From: JBBSEZ01 sp038239195
GTDB lineage: Bacteria; Planctomycetota; Planctomycetia; Gemmatales; Gemmataceae
Assembly (NCBI GenBank): GCA_038239195.1
Contig: JBBSEZ010000337.1
Span: 1-11,120, forward strand
Direction of reading: 5' to 3'
Length of the DNA: 11,120 nucleotides
A model generated the notes under the pieces. It searched no databases and had not been told where the DNA came from. It saw nothing but the letters and a program-made list of their open reading frames with translations. The position numbers were made by a program, and so were the translations under genes. Below, piece by piece: positions 1 to 7,038 of this stretch. Position 1 is the first letter of the stretch. Every line of letters begins with the position of its first letter.

Positions 1-51
1 CCCACCGGCGGGCTCACGCCGCGCCGCTCGCCTCGATTCGGTCCCCACCTC

Positions 52-1806
52 TCACGCCTTGATGATGTCGCGCACTGTCTTCCCGCTCGGGATCATCGGC
101 AGGACGTGCTCCTGATACGGCACCATGACGTCGAGCACGTAGGGGCCCTTGCTGTCGAGCATCTCCTCGATGGCGCCGTCGAGGTCTTCCTTGCGCACGA
201 TGCGCCGGCTACCGCAGCGGAAGCCCTTGGCGAGGGCGACGAAATCGGGGTACGGCTCCTCGCCGAAACCGGCGCCGAGGTAGGTGTGGCCGCGGTTGCC
301 TTCGAAGAAGCGATCCTCCCACTGCACCACCATGCCGAGGTGCTGGTTGTTCAGCAGCAGCACCTTGACCGGCAATTTCTCGGTGAAGCAGCAGGCGAGT
401 TCCTGGACGTTCATCAGGAAGCTGCCGTCGCCGTCGATGTCCACCACCGTCTTGAGCGGGTGCGCCGCCTGGGCCCCCATCGCCGACGGCAGGCCAAAGC
501 CCATCGAGCCCAGTCCCCCGCTCGTGATCCAGTGCCGGGGCGTGTTGAAGTGGAAGTACTGGGCCGCCCACATCTGATGCTGCCCGACCCCCGTGGTCAC
601 GATCGTGTCTTCGAGCGCCCCGCGGTCGCGCAAGATCTCCCACAGCCGATGAATGGCGTGCTGCGGCAGGATGGCGTCGTCGCGGTCGGCATAGCGCAGG
701 GGGTCGGTCTCGCGCCACTGTTCGATCTGCCGCACCCATTCCACGTAGGCGCCAGTGCGGGGCGGGGCCGGCTCAGCGTCGAGCAGCGCCAGGAGGCCTT
801 GCAGGGCGTGGCACACGTCGCCGACGATGGGGAGGTGGGCGGCCTTGTTCTTGTTGATCTCCGACGGGTCGACGTCCAGGTGGACGATCTTGCCGTGCTT
901 GGCGAACTCCGACACCTTGCCGGTCACGCGGTCGTCGAAGCGCACGCCGAAGGCCAGCAGCAGGTCGGCCTCGTTGATGGCGTAGTTGGCGTACACCGTC
1001 CCGTGCATGCCGAGCATCTGCAGGCAGAGGAAGTGCTCGCTGGGAAACCCGCCCAGGCCGTGCAGGGTGAGGGCCACCGGAATGCCAGTGCGCTCGGCGA
1101 ACGCCTTCAGGTAAGGGGCGGCCCCGCTGGTGATGATCCCCCCGCCTGCGTAGATGATGGGCCGCGAGCTGGCGCGCACCATCTCGAGCAGTTTGCGTAG
1201 TTCGGCCGGGGTGGCGCGCAGGTCGGGCCGGTAGCCGGGCAGGTTCATGGGCGGGGACCAGTCCTTGACGACGATCTCGCGTTGCTGCACGTCCTTGGGC
1301 ACGTCCACGATGATCGGCCCCGGCCGGCCGGTGAGCGCGATGTGGAAGGCCTCCTTGAACACGCGCACGATGTCTTCGGTGCGCGTGATCAGGTAGTGGT
1401 GTTTGGTGATGGCCCGGCACACCTCGATGATCGGCGTCTCCTGAAAGGCGTCGGTGCCGATGACGGCGGTGCCGACCTGCCCGGTGATGGCGATGATGGG
1501 GCAGGAGTCCATCTTGGCGTCGGCGAGACAGGTGACGAAGTTAGTAGCACCGGGCCCGCTGGTGGCCAGGCAGACGCCGACGCGCCCGGTGCTGCGGGCG
1601 TAGCCTTCGGCGGCGAAACCGCCGCCCTGCTCGTGGCGCGGGAGGATGGTGCGCAGGCGGTCGCTGACGCGCGTCAGCGCCTGGTGGATGGGCATGCTGG
1701 CGCCGCCGGGATAGGCGAACACGACGTCCACGCCGTGATTGAGCAGACACTGAACCAGGATCTGGGCCCCGGAGAGCGGCGTCGAGGGGGGAGGGGTCTC
1801 GCCCAT
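52..1806 (-). CDS. ilvB: Acetolactate synthase large subunit (acetohydroxyacid synthase, catalytic)
   Basis: This enzyme is the first common step of valine, leucine and isoleucine synthesis. It is ThDP-, Mg- and FAD-dependent and condenses pyruvate with pyruvate or 2-oxobutyrate in the cytoplasm. The 584-residue length is normal for the family. The N-terminal ThDP domain has the AYPGGASMP segment (31-39), the catalytic Glu in RHEQGGGFAAEGYAR (E59) and ATSGPGATN (81-89). The central FAD-type domain includes YAGGGIITSG (219-228) and FGVRFDDRVTGK (286-297). The C-terminal domain has the ThDP/Mg motif GDGSF (459-463) running to NNQHLGMV (486-493). ATG at 1806 is chosen because GGAG lies 9 bases upstream. 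A TTG two codons earlier would be only 3 bases from it. No regulatory subunit (ilvN) is visible; only 51 bases remain downstream. The gene is divergent from the creatininase-family gene. Family membership is certain. A catabolic AlsS role is less likely but not excluded. Confidence 0.95.
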   Translation of the reverse strand: MGETPPPSTPLSGAQILVQCLLNHGVDVVFAYPGGASMPIHQALTRVSDRLRTILPRHEQGGGFAAEGYARSTGRVGVCLATSGPGATNFVTCLADAKMDSCPIIAITGQVGTAVIGTDAFQETPIIEVCRAITKHHYLITRTEDIVRVFKEAFHIALTGRPGPIIVDVPKDVQQREIVVKDWSPPMNLPGYRPDLRATPAELRKLLEMVRASSRPIIYAGGGIITSGAAPYLKAFAERTGIPVALTLHGLGGFPSEHFLCLQMLGMHGTVYANYAINEADLLLAFGVRFDDRVTGKVSEFAKHGKIVHLDVDPSEINKNKAAHLPIVGDVCHALQGLLALLDAEPAPPRTGAYVEWVRQIEQWRETDPLRYADRDDAILPQHAIHRLWEILRDRGALEDTIVTTGVGQHQMWAAQYFHFNTPRHWITSGGLGSMGFGLPSAMGAQAAHPLKTVVDIDGDGSFLMNVQELACCFTEKLPVKVLLLNNQHLGMVVQWEDRFFEGNRGHTYLGAGFGEEPYPDFVALAKGFRCGSRRIVRKEDLDGAIEEMLDSKGPYVLDVMVPYQEHVLPMIPSGKTVRDIIKA

Positions 1807-1855
1807 GTGCAAAGGCTCCGTACGTGCAGACAGAAGTTCAGCCCATCAAGGATGT

Positions 1856-1861
1856 AGTATA
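1856..1861 (-). promoter_or_regulatory. Candidate -10 box for ilvB
   Basis: On the minus strand this reads TATACT, a 5/6 match to the sigma70 -10 consensus, about 50 bases upstream of the ilvB ATG. No convincing -35 hexamer is found 16-18 bases further upstream, so this is a weak call from one box. The inverted-repeat element begins about 65 bases further upstream. Confidence 0.3.
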
Positions 1862-1926
1862 CACGAGGGGCGACGATTGCCCATACGTCTCCCCCCTGGT
1901 CGGGGCGAAGTCCCTCCTCAACCGTG

Positions 1927-2128
1927 GGGAACGCCGTCCGTGGCGTTCCGGTCCGCTCGGAGAATTAGCCACAGATGAACACAGATGAACACGGATGGAA
2001 GAAAGGCAGCGCGAGGGCAGAGAAGCCCTCCGATCCTCTAATCCTCTGGTGTCTTATCCGTGTGCATCTGTGTTCATCTGTGGCTAATTCTCTGGAGCCA
2101 GCATCGAAACGCCACGGAGGGCGTTCCC
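1927..2128. repeat. Nested inverted-repeat element in the ilvB/creatininase divergent spacer
   Basis: There are two concentric inverted repeats. The outer arms, 1927-1947 and 2108-2128, match at 20 of 21 positions. The inner arms, 1960-1996 and 2056-2092, match at 36 of 37. The left inner arm contains a perfect tandem of ACAGATGAAC (1971-1980, 1981-1990). The 59-base core has a small stem GAGGGC/GCCCTC (2012-2017, 2024-2029) and a tandem ATCCTCTA/ATCCTCTG. The spacer holds no gene between 1807 and 2185. From memory, the inner-arm motif is a dispersed intergenic repeat in planctomycetes and several other phyla, often mis-annotated as short proteins ending like SSVFICG or containing VHLWL. That recollection is not checked here. 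As RNA or single-stranded DNA it would form a long hairpin. No transposase or target-site duplication is evident. Confidence 0.8.
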
Positions 2129-2172
2129 TACAGTAACATCCGCGTAACGACCTGCCGAACGTTCGACCAGCG

Positions 2173-2179
2173 AAAGGAG
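2173..2179 (+). promoter_or_regulatory. Shine-Dalgarno site fixing the creatininase GTG start
   Basis: AAAGGAG lies 6 bases before GTG at 2186. It decides against the in-frame ATG at 2060, which lies inside the inverted repeat and would add 42 residues unrelated to the family. Confidence 0.75.
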
Positions 2180-2185
2180 CCACCC

Positions 2186-3061
2186 GTGACGAGCCGCGCC
2201 GCGACCGAGTACCGCTACGAGAAGCTCACCTGGCCCGAGATCAACGACGCCATCGACCTGGGCAAGGTCTGCATCCTCCCCTGCGGCGCCGTCGAGCAGC
2301 ACGGCCCGCACCTGCCGCTCGACGTGGACCTCGTCTGCCCTCGCGGGATCGCCGAGGGCGCCGGCAAGGCGATCCCCGACAAGATGCTGGTGCTGCCGAT
2401 CGTGGCCTACGGCTACACGGGGCACGTGATGGACTTCCCGGGCACGATCAACAACGACTTCGAGCACTTCATGCACCACGTGCTCGACGTCACGAAGTCG
2501 CTGGCCTACCACGGCTTCAAGAAGATCGTGTTGCTCAACGGCCACGGCTCCAACATGCCCAACCTCGACCTCGTGGCGCGGCGCACCAACCTGGAGACCG
2601 ACGCCGAGTGCGTCCTGGCGGCGTGGTGGAACCTGCTGACCGTGGACAAGGAGTTTTTGCCGGGCTGGCGGCAGAGCAAGTTCCCCGGCGGGTGCGCCCA
2701 CGCCTGCGAGCTGGAGACTTCGCTCTACCTCTACCTCGACGGCGACAACGTGCGGCGCGACCTCATCAAGAACGGCGTCATCAGCTTCAACGAGGACGCC
2801 AGCCCGTTCAGCTGGGTGGACCTGTTCGCGGCGGGCCCGGCGACGACGATCTCGTGGACGAGCAGTTACTCCGAGACGGGCGTGCTCGGCGAGGCGGAGT
2901 TGGCGACGGCGGAGAAGGGCCGGCAGGCGTACGAGGAGGCCGTCAAGCAACTGGTGCGCTTCGTGACGTGGTGGAAGGACCGGCCCAGGGACGTGCGCAA
3001 GGATCGGCACCGCAAGGCGCCGACCATGCCGATGCCGTGGGGCCAGCGGCCGGTGGGGTAA
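2186..3061 (+). CDS. Creatininase-family metal-dependent amidohydrolase
   Basis: The 291-residue protein starts at GTG. It carries the family's metal-site signatures: GAVEQHGPHLPLDVD (34-48), where E37, H39 and D48 are the expected ligands; LLNGHGSN (116-123) with H120; and HACELETS (172-179) with E175. Family members cleave cyclic or linear amides at a Zn/Mn centre in the cytoplasm. Examples are creatinine amidohydrolase, FAPy deformylase and MftE-type peptidases. The substrate cannot be told from sequence. No creatinase, sarcosine oxidase or mycofactocin genes are nearby, so a creatinine or mycofactocin role is unsupported. The C-terminal ~25 residues are basic and Pro-rich (RKDRHRKAPTMPMPWGQRP) and look like a lineage-specific tail. 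The gene is separated by 134 bases from the next plus-strand gene, which has its own promoter candidate. Confidence 0.88.
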   Translation: MTSRAATEYRYEKLTWPEINDAIDLGKVCILPCGAVEQHGPHLPLDVDLVCPRGIAEGAGKAIPDKMLVLPIVAYGYTGHVMDFPGTINNDFEHFMHHVLDVTKSLAYHGFKKIVLLNGHGSNMPNLDLVARRTNLETDAECVLAAWWNLLTVDKEFLPGWRQSKFPGGCAHACELETSLYLYLDGDNVRRDLIKNGVISFNEDASPFSWVDLFAAGPATTISWTSSYSETGVLGEAELATAEKGRQAYEEAVKQLVRFVTWWKDRPRDVRKDRHRKAPTMPMPWGQRPVG

Positions 3062-3121
3062 GCACCCGGCAACGCCTTTCGCTTCCGCTCCGACCGTCCC
3101 TGGGCAACGCGCTCAGGCGAC

Positions 3122-3150
3122 TGGACACCACAACCGGGAACAGGTATAAG
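3122..3150 (+). promoter_or_regulatory. Sigma70-like promoter for the ICMT-like gene
   Basis: TGGACA (3122-3127) and TATAAG (3145-3150) each match 5 of 6 consensus positions and are separated by exactly 17 bases. They lie after the creatininase stop and about 45 bases before the next start codon. This suggests the downstream gene is transcribed independently, although read-through is also possible. No further element was tested. Confidence 0.5.
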
Positions 3151-3183
3151 TTGCTGCCCGAACGGATGGCGGGGCCCAGTAGC

Positions 3184-3190
3184 GGAGGAG
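3184..3190 (+). promoter_or_regulatory. Shine-Dalgarno site fixing the ICMT-like GTG start
   Basis: GGAGGAG lies 5 bases before GTG at 3196. The in-frame ATG at 3166 lacks a comparable site and would put polar residues ahead of the first membrane segment. Confidence 0.7.
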
Positions 3191-3195
3191 CGAGC

Positions 3196-3828
3196 GTGGC
3201 GAAGGACTGGCCGGTCTGCGTCCTGGCTTTGACGATCTGGGCTTACTGGAGCACCGTCCTCCTGCTGGTGTTCGTCAAGCGGATGCGCTGCGGCCAGGGG
3301 GCCGGCGTCATCCCCCGCCATCGGTGGGAGAAGCGGCTCTGGCTGGGCGTGGTCCCGGTCTTCCTCGCCTGGAACAGCTTCCCCTTCCTGGCGGCCTCGC
3401 TGCATAGCGGCCCGTTCAGCCTGCCGGGCTGGGCCTCCAGCGTTCCCGCGGTTTACGGCGTCCGCTGCGGCGCTGCCGGGCTGGGCGTCGTTTTGTACCT
3501 GGCGACGTTGTCCTGCTGGCTGCTGATGGGCCGCAACTGGAGCATGGCCATCGTGCCGGGCCAGCAAACCGAGCTCGTCACCGGCGGGCTCTTCGGCTGG
3601 GTGCGCCACCCGATCTACAGCCTGAGCATCCTGCTGATGCTCTGCTCGGCCGTGGTCGTCGCGACCGTGCCGATGCTGCTCGTCGCGGTGCTGCACGTCG
3701 CCCTGCTGAACTTCAAGGCGAAGAAGGAAGAGCGGCACCTGACGGAGCGCCACGGCTCGTCCTACGGCCTCTACTGCCAGCGGGTGAGCCGATTCGTCCC
3801 GCGCCTGCGGGGGCTGGTCGGGCGGTAA
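3196..3828 (+). CDS. Isoprenylcysteine carboxyl-methyltransferase (ICMT)-like membrane protein
   Basis: This 210-residue integral membrane protein has hydrophobic segments at about 6-27, 48-69, 91-111 and a long hairpin at 142-172. The C-terminal half shows the ICMT/PEMT-like methyltransferase pattern: GLFGWVRHPIY (131-141), then KAKKEER (174-180), then YGLYCQRVSRFVP (190-202). In this superfamily the RHP-Y and E/R residues form the S-adenosylmethionine site at the membrane face. Bacterial members are mostly uncharacterised and their acceptor is unknown. Proposed acceptors include isoprenoid or phospholipid headgroups. The start is set by a strong Shine-Dalgarno site, and the gene has its own promoter candidate. 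Its stop is followed by a gap before a convergent gene. The fold and family are confident; the substrate is not. Confidence 0.85.
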   Translation: MAKDWPVCVLALTIWAYWSTVLLLVFVKRMRCGQGAGVIPRHRWEKRLWLGVVPVFLAWNSFPFLAASLHSGPFSLPGWASSVPAVYGVRCGAAGLGVVLYLATLSCWLLMGRNWSMAIVPGQQTELVTGGLFGWVRHPIYSLSILLMLCSAVVVATVPMLLVAVLHVALLNFKAKKEERHLTERHGSSYGLYCQRVSRFVPRLRGLVGR

Positions 3829-4135
3829 GTCGCGGGCCATCCCACCGTCCCCGTCTAGCGATGAACGTCGCGAGCTCCGCCGCGGCGGGCTCGCCTGGGG
3901 CCGGGCACGCCCGGCGGCTGCGCGATCTTCACCAAGGCGCACGCGATCTCCGCTCCCCCGACCTGCAACCTTTCTCCGCGCTCCACGCCCAGCTGCGCCG
4001 CCTGTTGCGGAAGAGGAGGCGCGATCTGACGGGTGGGTCGTCGCTGAAAAAGCTGCGGGCCAGCCGGCGAGCCGCCTCCTCCGGGAACTAGAAGGCTCGC
4101 GAAACGCCAAGCAAGAAAGCGGACTGACGCCTGAC
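3829..4135. other. Convergent intergenic gap, possible decayed ORF or repeat
   Basis: This 307-base gap lies between two converging genes. It contains a short hairpin, GCCGGG/CCCGGC (3900-3905, 3910-3915), with no T-tract. A plus-strand open frame at 3861-4091 (76 residues, very Arg-rich) has no Shine-Dalgarno site and resembles no family I know. On the minus strand, one frame reads RRLARSFFSDDPPVRSRLLF before a stop, and a neighbouring frame stays open through the gap. That pattern could be frame decay or simply high GC. I do not call a gene here. Confidence 0.35.
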
Positions 4136-5128
4136 CTACTCCTTGCCCTTCAGGTGCCGCCGGATGAACGCCAGGGCCTTCCGGTGCGCCTCGGCGACGG
4201 CCTTCGGGTCGCCGCCGGACAGCCCATGGCCGGCCCCGCGCACGGTGACCAGTTCGTGGGAGACCTTGTGCCGCGCCAGCTCCTTCGCCATCGCGGCCGA
4301 GAGCTCGTAGGGCACGTCGGTGTCCTCGGTCCCATGAACCAGCAGCGTGGGCGGGTAGTCGCGCGCGACGTTGCGGACCGGGCAGTACGGATCGAGCTTC
4401 TGGCGCTCCCGGTCCGGGTCGAAGCCGGTCACTGCTTTGGTCCACAGCCCGTTCTGCCGCAGGTAAAGGTAGAATCGGCCTCGCGCTCTGCCCACGGCGC
4501 CGGCCGTGCCCGTCCACACCTTGCTTCCCACCGCCCGGTCGGCCTCCTCCTTGCTCACCAGGGGGCTCTTGCGGTAGTGCGCGGAAGGTTTGGTGTACCA
4601 GGCGCCGTCCACGTCGCCGTAGCCCCAGTACGCGACGAGGGCCCGCGGCCGCGGCTTCACTTCCACGCCCGTCATCAGGGTGAGATACCCGCCCGCCGAG
4701 CCCCCCGTCACGACCAGGCGATCCAGATCGACGTGCAACAGCTTCGGCCCCTTCTCGCGCAGCCAGCGGAAGCCATCCCGAACGTCCTCCAGGATGGCCG
4801 GCAGCTTCACCTCGGGCGCCAGCCGGTAATCGAACGACACCAGCGCGAAGCCCTCCTTCCGGCACAGTTCGAGCAAGTTGCGCGGCACCGAGCTCCGGCT
4901 GCCGACGATGAGGGCCCCGCCGTGGAGCCAGACCACCACCGGCCGAACGACCTTGTCCTCGGCCCGGTGGACGTCGAGCTGAACCTCCAGCTTCCCGACC
5001 GACTTGTAGGTGTACGTCTTCTTCGAGAAGGCAGGCTCCTCGGCCCTGGCCCGCGGCAGGAGCGCGAGGACGAGCGCGCCGAGCGCAAGGGGGAAGGGCC
5101 ACGCCGGGGTCGGTCTCGTCGCCGTCAT
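4136..5128 (-). CDS. Secreted alpha/beta-hydrolase (esterase/lipase, Aes/BD-FAE-like)
   Basis: The 330-residue protein has an N-terminal signal peptide: a hydrophobic stretch at about 10-25 and an A-R-A site after residue 29. It is therefore probably exported to the periplasm or outside. The mature part shows the alpha/beta-hydrolase order: oxyanion-hole VWLHGGALIVG (66-76), FDYRLAPE (99-106), nucleophile elbow GGSAGG (142-147, Ser144), acid HGTEDTDVP (265-273, Asp269) and GAGHGL (298-303, His301). It likely hydrolyses carboxylic esters, perhaps acetyl or feruloyl groups on polysaccharide; the substrate is inference. ATG at 5128 is preferred over an upstream in-frame start at 5296 because it puts the signal peptide at the N-terminus and has AGGAG (5137-5141) 8 bases away. 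It is divergent from the DUF1501 gene. Confidence 0.9.
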   Translation of the reverse strand: MTATRPTPAWPFPLALGALVLALLPRARAEEPAFSKKTYTYKSVGKLEVQLDVHRAEDKVVRPVVVWLHGGALIVGSRSSVPRNLLELCRKEGFALVSFDYRLAPEVKLPAILEDVRDGFRWLREKGPKLLHVDLDRLVVTGGSAGGYLTLMTGVEVKPRPRALVAYWGYGDVDGAWYTKPSAHYRKSPLVSKEEADRAVGSKVWTGTAGAVGRARGRFYLYLRQNGLWTKAVTGFDPDRERQKLDPYCPVRNVARDYPPTLLVHGTEDTDVPYELSAAMAKELARHKVSHELVTVRGAGHGLSGGDPKAVAEAHRKALAFIRRHLKGKE

Positions 5129-5155
5129 CGAGCTTGCTCCTGCGGGCGGGAAGGG

Positions 5156-5180
5156 GCCCCTCGCGCGCCGCGCGAGGGGC
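5156..5180. promoter_or_regulatory. Perfect GC hairpin in the esterase leader
   Basis: CCCCTCGCGC (5157-5166) is followed by the loop GCC and by its exact complement GCGCGAGGGG (5170-5179). One more G-C pair extends the stem to 11 bp. It lies 15 bases upstream of the esterase Shine-Dalgarno site, inside the divergent spacer. It could be an mRNA leader hairpin, a protein-binding palindrome or a factor-dependent stop for antisense transcripts. There is no T-tract, so it is not a classical terminator. Confidence 0.55.
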
Positions 5181-5277
5181 TGGATGGAGTCAGGGTAGGC
5201 GCCTCCCCTCACCAAGGCCAGGCTGGGGCCCCGACGGGCTGCGCCACAGGCCCCTATCGCCCCCGCACGCGCCCGGC

Positions 5278-5283
5278 TATACT
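5278..5283 (+). promoter_or_regulatory. Candidate -10 box for the DUF1501 gene
   Basis: TATACT lies about 36 bases before the DUF1501 ATG, which would leave a leader of roughly 30 bases. No good -35 box is seen at the expected spacing. The same hexamer is the best candidate in front of ilvB. A GGGGA Shine-Dalgarno-like site (5309-5313) precedes ATG at 5320. Confidence 0.4.
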
Positions 5284-5319
5284 TGCGGAAGCTCACCTGT
5301 TTCCCCTTGGGGATGGCGC

Positions 5320-7038
5320 ATGTTCTCCCTCCACGACCTGCCGTCCCGGCGCTGGGATGGAACCAGCCGCCGCGAACTGCTCCGCATCGGCGGCCTCAGC
5401 GCGCTGGGGCTGTCGCTGCCGACGCTGCTCCAGGCGCGCGACAGCGCCCCCGCCGGGCCGGCGCTGGGCCGCACCTTCGGCCGGGCCAAGAACGTCCTCT
5501 TCCTCTGGCTCCAGGGCGGCCCCTCCCAGCACGAGACGTTCGACCCCAAGCCCGACGCCCCCGCCGAGGTCCGCGGCGAGTTCAAGCCGATCGCCACCAA
5601 CGTCCCCGGCATCCGCATCTGCGAGCTGCTGCCGCGCACCGCCGCCATCGTGGACAAGCTCGCCATCGTCCGGTCGATGTGTACGCACAGCGACCTGCAC
5701 GACGCCAGCGGCTACTGGGTGCTGACCGGTCAGCGCTACACCGGGCAGCAGTCCCGGCAGATCAGCCCGGCGGACTGGCCCTACCTCGGCTCGGTGGTCA
5801 AGATGCTCAAGCCGAGCCAGAAAGTGCCGGTGTTCTCGTCGGTCTGGCTGCCGGACGTCATGCGCCTCAACGACAACGTCATGCCGGCCGGCCAGACCGC
5901 CGGCTTCCTCGGCAAGCGCTGGGAGCCCCAGCGCATCATCGGCGACCCCTCGACGCCCGACTACCGCGTCGAGGGGCTGGCCCTGCCGCCGGAGATCTCG
6001 CCGCTGCGCCTCTCGTCCCGGCGCCGGCTGCGCGACCAGATGGAGCAGCACTTCAACCGGCTCGAGCGCGGCCCGGCGCTCCGGCAGCACGACCGGCAGT
6101 TCCAGGAGGCGTATGGCCTGCTGACCTCGGGCAAGGCTCGCGAGGCGTTCGAGCTGCGTCGCGAGCCCCGGCGCCTGCGCGAGCGCTATGGCCTGAACCG
6201 CTGGGGCCAGTCGCTGGTGCTGGCCCGCCGGCTCATCGAGGCAGGGGCCCGCCTCGTCCACGTCAACTGGCCGCGCGAGGGCGGCGACGAGGCGGTCGCC
6301 AACCCGATGTGGGACACCCACGCCCAGAACGCCGACCGTCTCCAGGACGTGCTCTGCCCGATCTTCGACGTCGGCTTCACTGCCCTGCTCGACGACCTCG
6401 ACCGCCGCGGCCTATTGAAGGAGACGCTGGTGGTCGCCGTCGGCGAGTTCGGCCGGACGCCGCGGATCAACGCACAGGGCGGCCGCGACCACTGGGGCCA
6501 CGTCTTCAGCCTCGTCCTGGCCGGGGCCGGGATCAGCGGCGGGCGTGCCGTCGGCTCCAGCGACAAGCTCGGCGCCTACCCGCGCGACGGCAAGATGGAG
6601 CCACAGGAGTTGACGGCCACCATCGTTCACCTGCTCGGCATCGGCCACCACGCCACCTTCCCCGACGCCTTCGGCCGGCCGATGCACGTCACCACAGGCA
6701 AGCCGATCGCCGCGCTGCTCGGCGAGGCGCCGGCCACGGCGGCGCGCGGCGCCCCCGGCGGCAACCTCGCGCTGGTCCCCGCTTATAGCAAGGCCCTCCT
6801 CCTCAATGGGGGCTTCGAGGACGACGCGCCTCTGATCCAGGTCGGCTCCGGCAAGCGCCTCAAGGGCTGGCAAGCAACGCCGCTGGCCGGGGTCGCCAAG
6901 GCGCCCGGCTTCGGCGTGGCCCTGCTCCAGGGGCCGCGGCGCTGCCGCGCACCGGCAACCGTCACGCCGCGCTCGGCTACGGGCTGGCGGGGCCGTGCCT
7001 GGCCGGAACGATCTCCCACAGGGCGCGCGCGATGCTGA
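5320..7038 (+). CDS. DUF1501 (alkaline-phosphatase/sulfatase-superfamily-like) exported protein, frameshifted near its C-terminus
   Basis: DUF1501 proteins are abundant in planctomycetes, often sit beside cytochrome-type DUF1549/DUF1553 genes, and have no settled function. The N-terminus has a Tat-type signal, TSRRELLRIGG (15-25), followed by a hydrophobic stretch to about 38. Family signatures are LFLWLQGGPSQHETFDPKPD (60-79), the region around MCTHSDLHDASGYWVLTG (120-137), and GEFGRTPRINAQGGRDHWGH near residues 373-392. A variable C-terminal domain begins around NGGFEDD. The frame runs to 572 residues, but after Gln537 (6928-6930) the sequence becomes Arg/Pro-rich nonsense, while family-like sequence resumes one frame back. 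A one-base deletion in GGGG at 6930-6933 explains this. The intact product would be 713 residues ending at 7460. No DUF1549/1553 partner is in the window. The start is ATG at 5320 by Shine-Dalgarno site and Tat signal. Confidence 0.85.
   Translation: MFSLHDLPSRRWDGTSRRELLRIGGLSALGLSLPTLLQARDSAPAGPALGRTFGRAKNVLFLWLQGGPSQHETFDPKPDAPAEVRGEFKPIATNVPGIRICELLPRTAAIVDKLAIVRSMCTHSDLHDASGYWVLTGQRYTGQQSRQISPADWPYLGSVVKMLKPSQKVPVFSSVWLPDVMRLNDNVMPAGQTAGFLGKRWEPQRIIGDPSTPDYRVEGLALPPEISPLRLSSRRRLRDQMEQHFNRLERGPALRQHDRQFQEAYGLLTSGKAREAFELRREPRRLRERYGLNRWGQSLVLARRLIEAGARLVHVNWPREGGDEAVANPMWDTHAQNADRLQDVLCPIFDVGFTALLDDLDRRGLLKETLVVAVGEFGRTPRINAQGGRDHWGHVFSLVLAGAGISGGRAVGSSDKLGAYPRDGKMEPQELTATIVHLLGIGHHATFPDAFGRPMHVTTGKPIAALLGEAPATAARGAPGGNLALVPAYSKALLLNGGFEDDAPLIQVGSGKRLKGWQATPLAGVAKAPGFGVALLQGPRRCRAPATVTPRSATGWRGRAWPERSPTGRARC

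Noticed and set aside
1282..1857. Plus-strand open frames opposite ilvB
   Set aside because: They are shadows of the strongly supported ilvB reading frame, with no recognisable domain and no ribosome site.
2156..2165. CGAACGTTCG palindrome as a LexA box before the creatininase gene
   Set aside because: The Gram-positive-type LexA site needs GAAC-N4-GTTC. Here the halves abut with no 4-base spacer, so it is treated as a chance palindrome.
2060..2185. N-terminal extension of the creatininase-family protein from ATG 2060
   Set aside because: The extension is translated from the inverted repeat, has no ribosome site, and reads like known spurious repeat translations. GTG 2186 has a good Shine-Dalgarno site.
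3855..5102. A 415-residue minus-strand open frame covering the esterase
   Set aside because: It overlaps the esterase in another frame. Only the esterase frame shows the signal peptide and the Ser/Asp/His triad motifs.
6930..7038. Programmed -1 ribosomal frameshifting in the DUF1501 gene
   Set aside because: No canonical X-XXY-YYZ slippery heptamer is seen at the switch. A lost G in a homopolymer explains it more simply.
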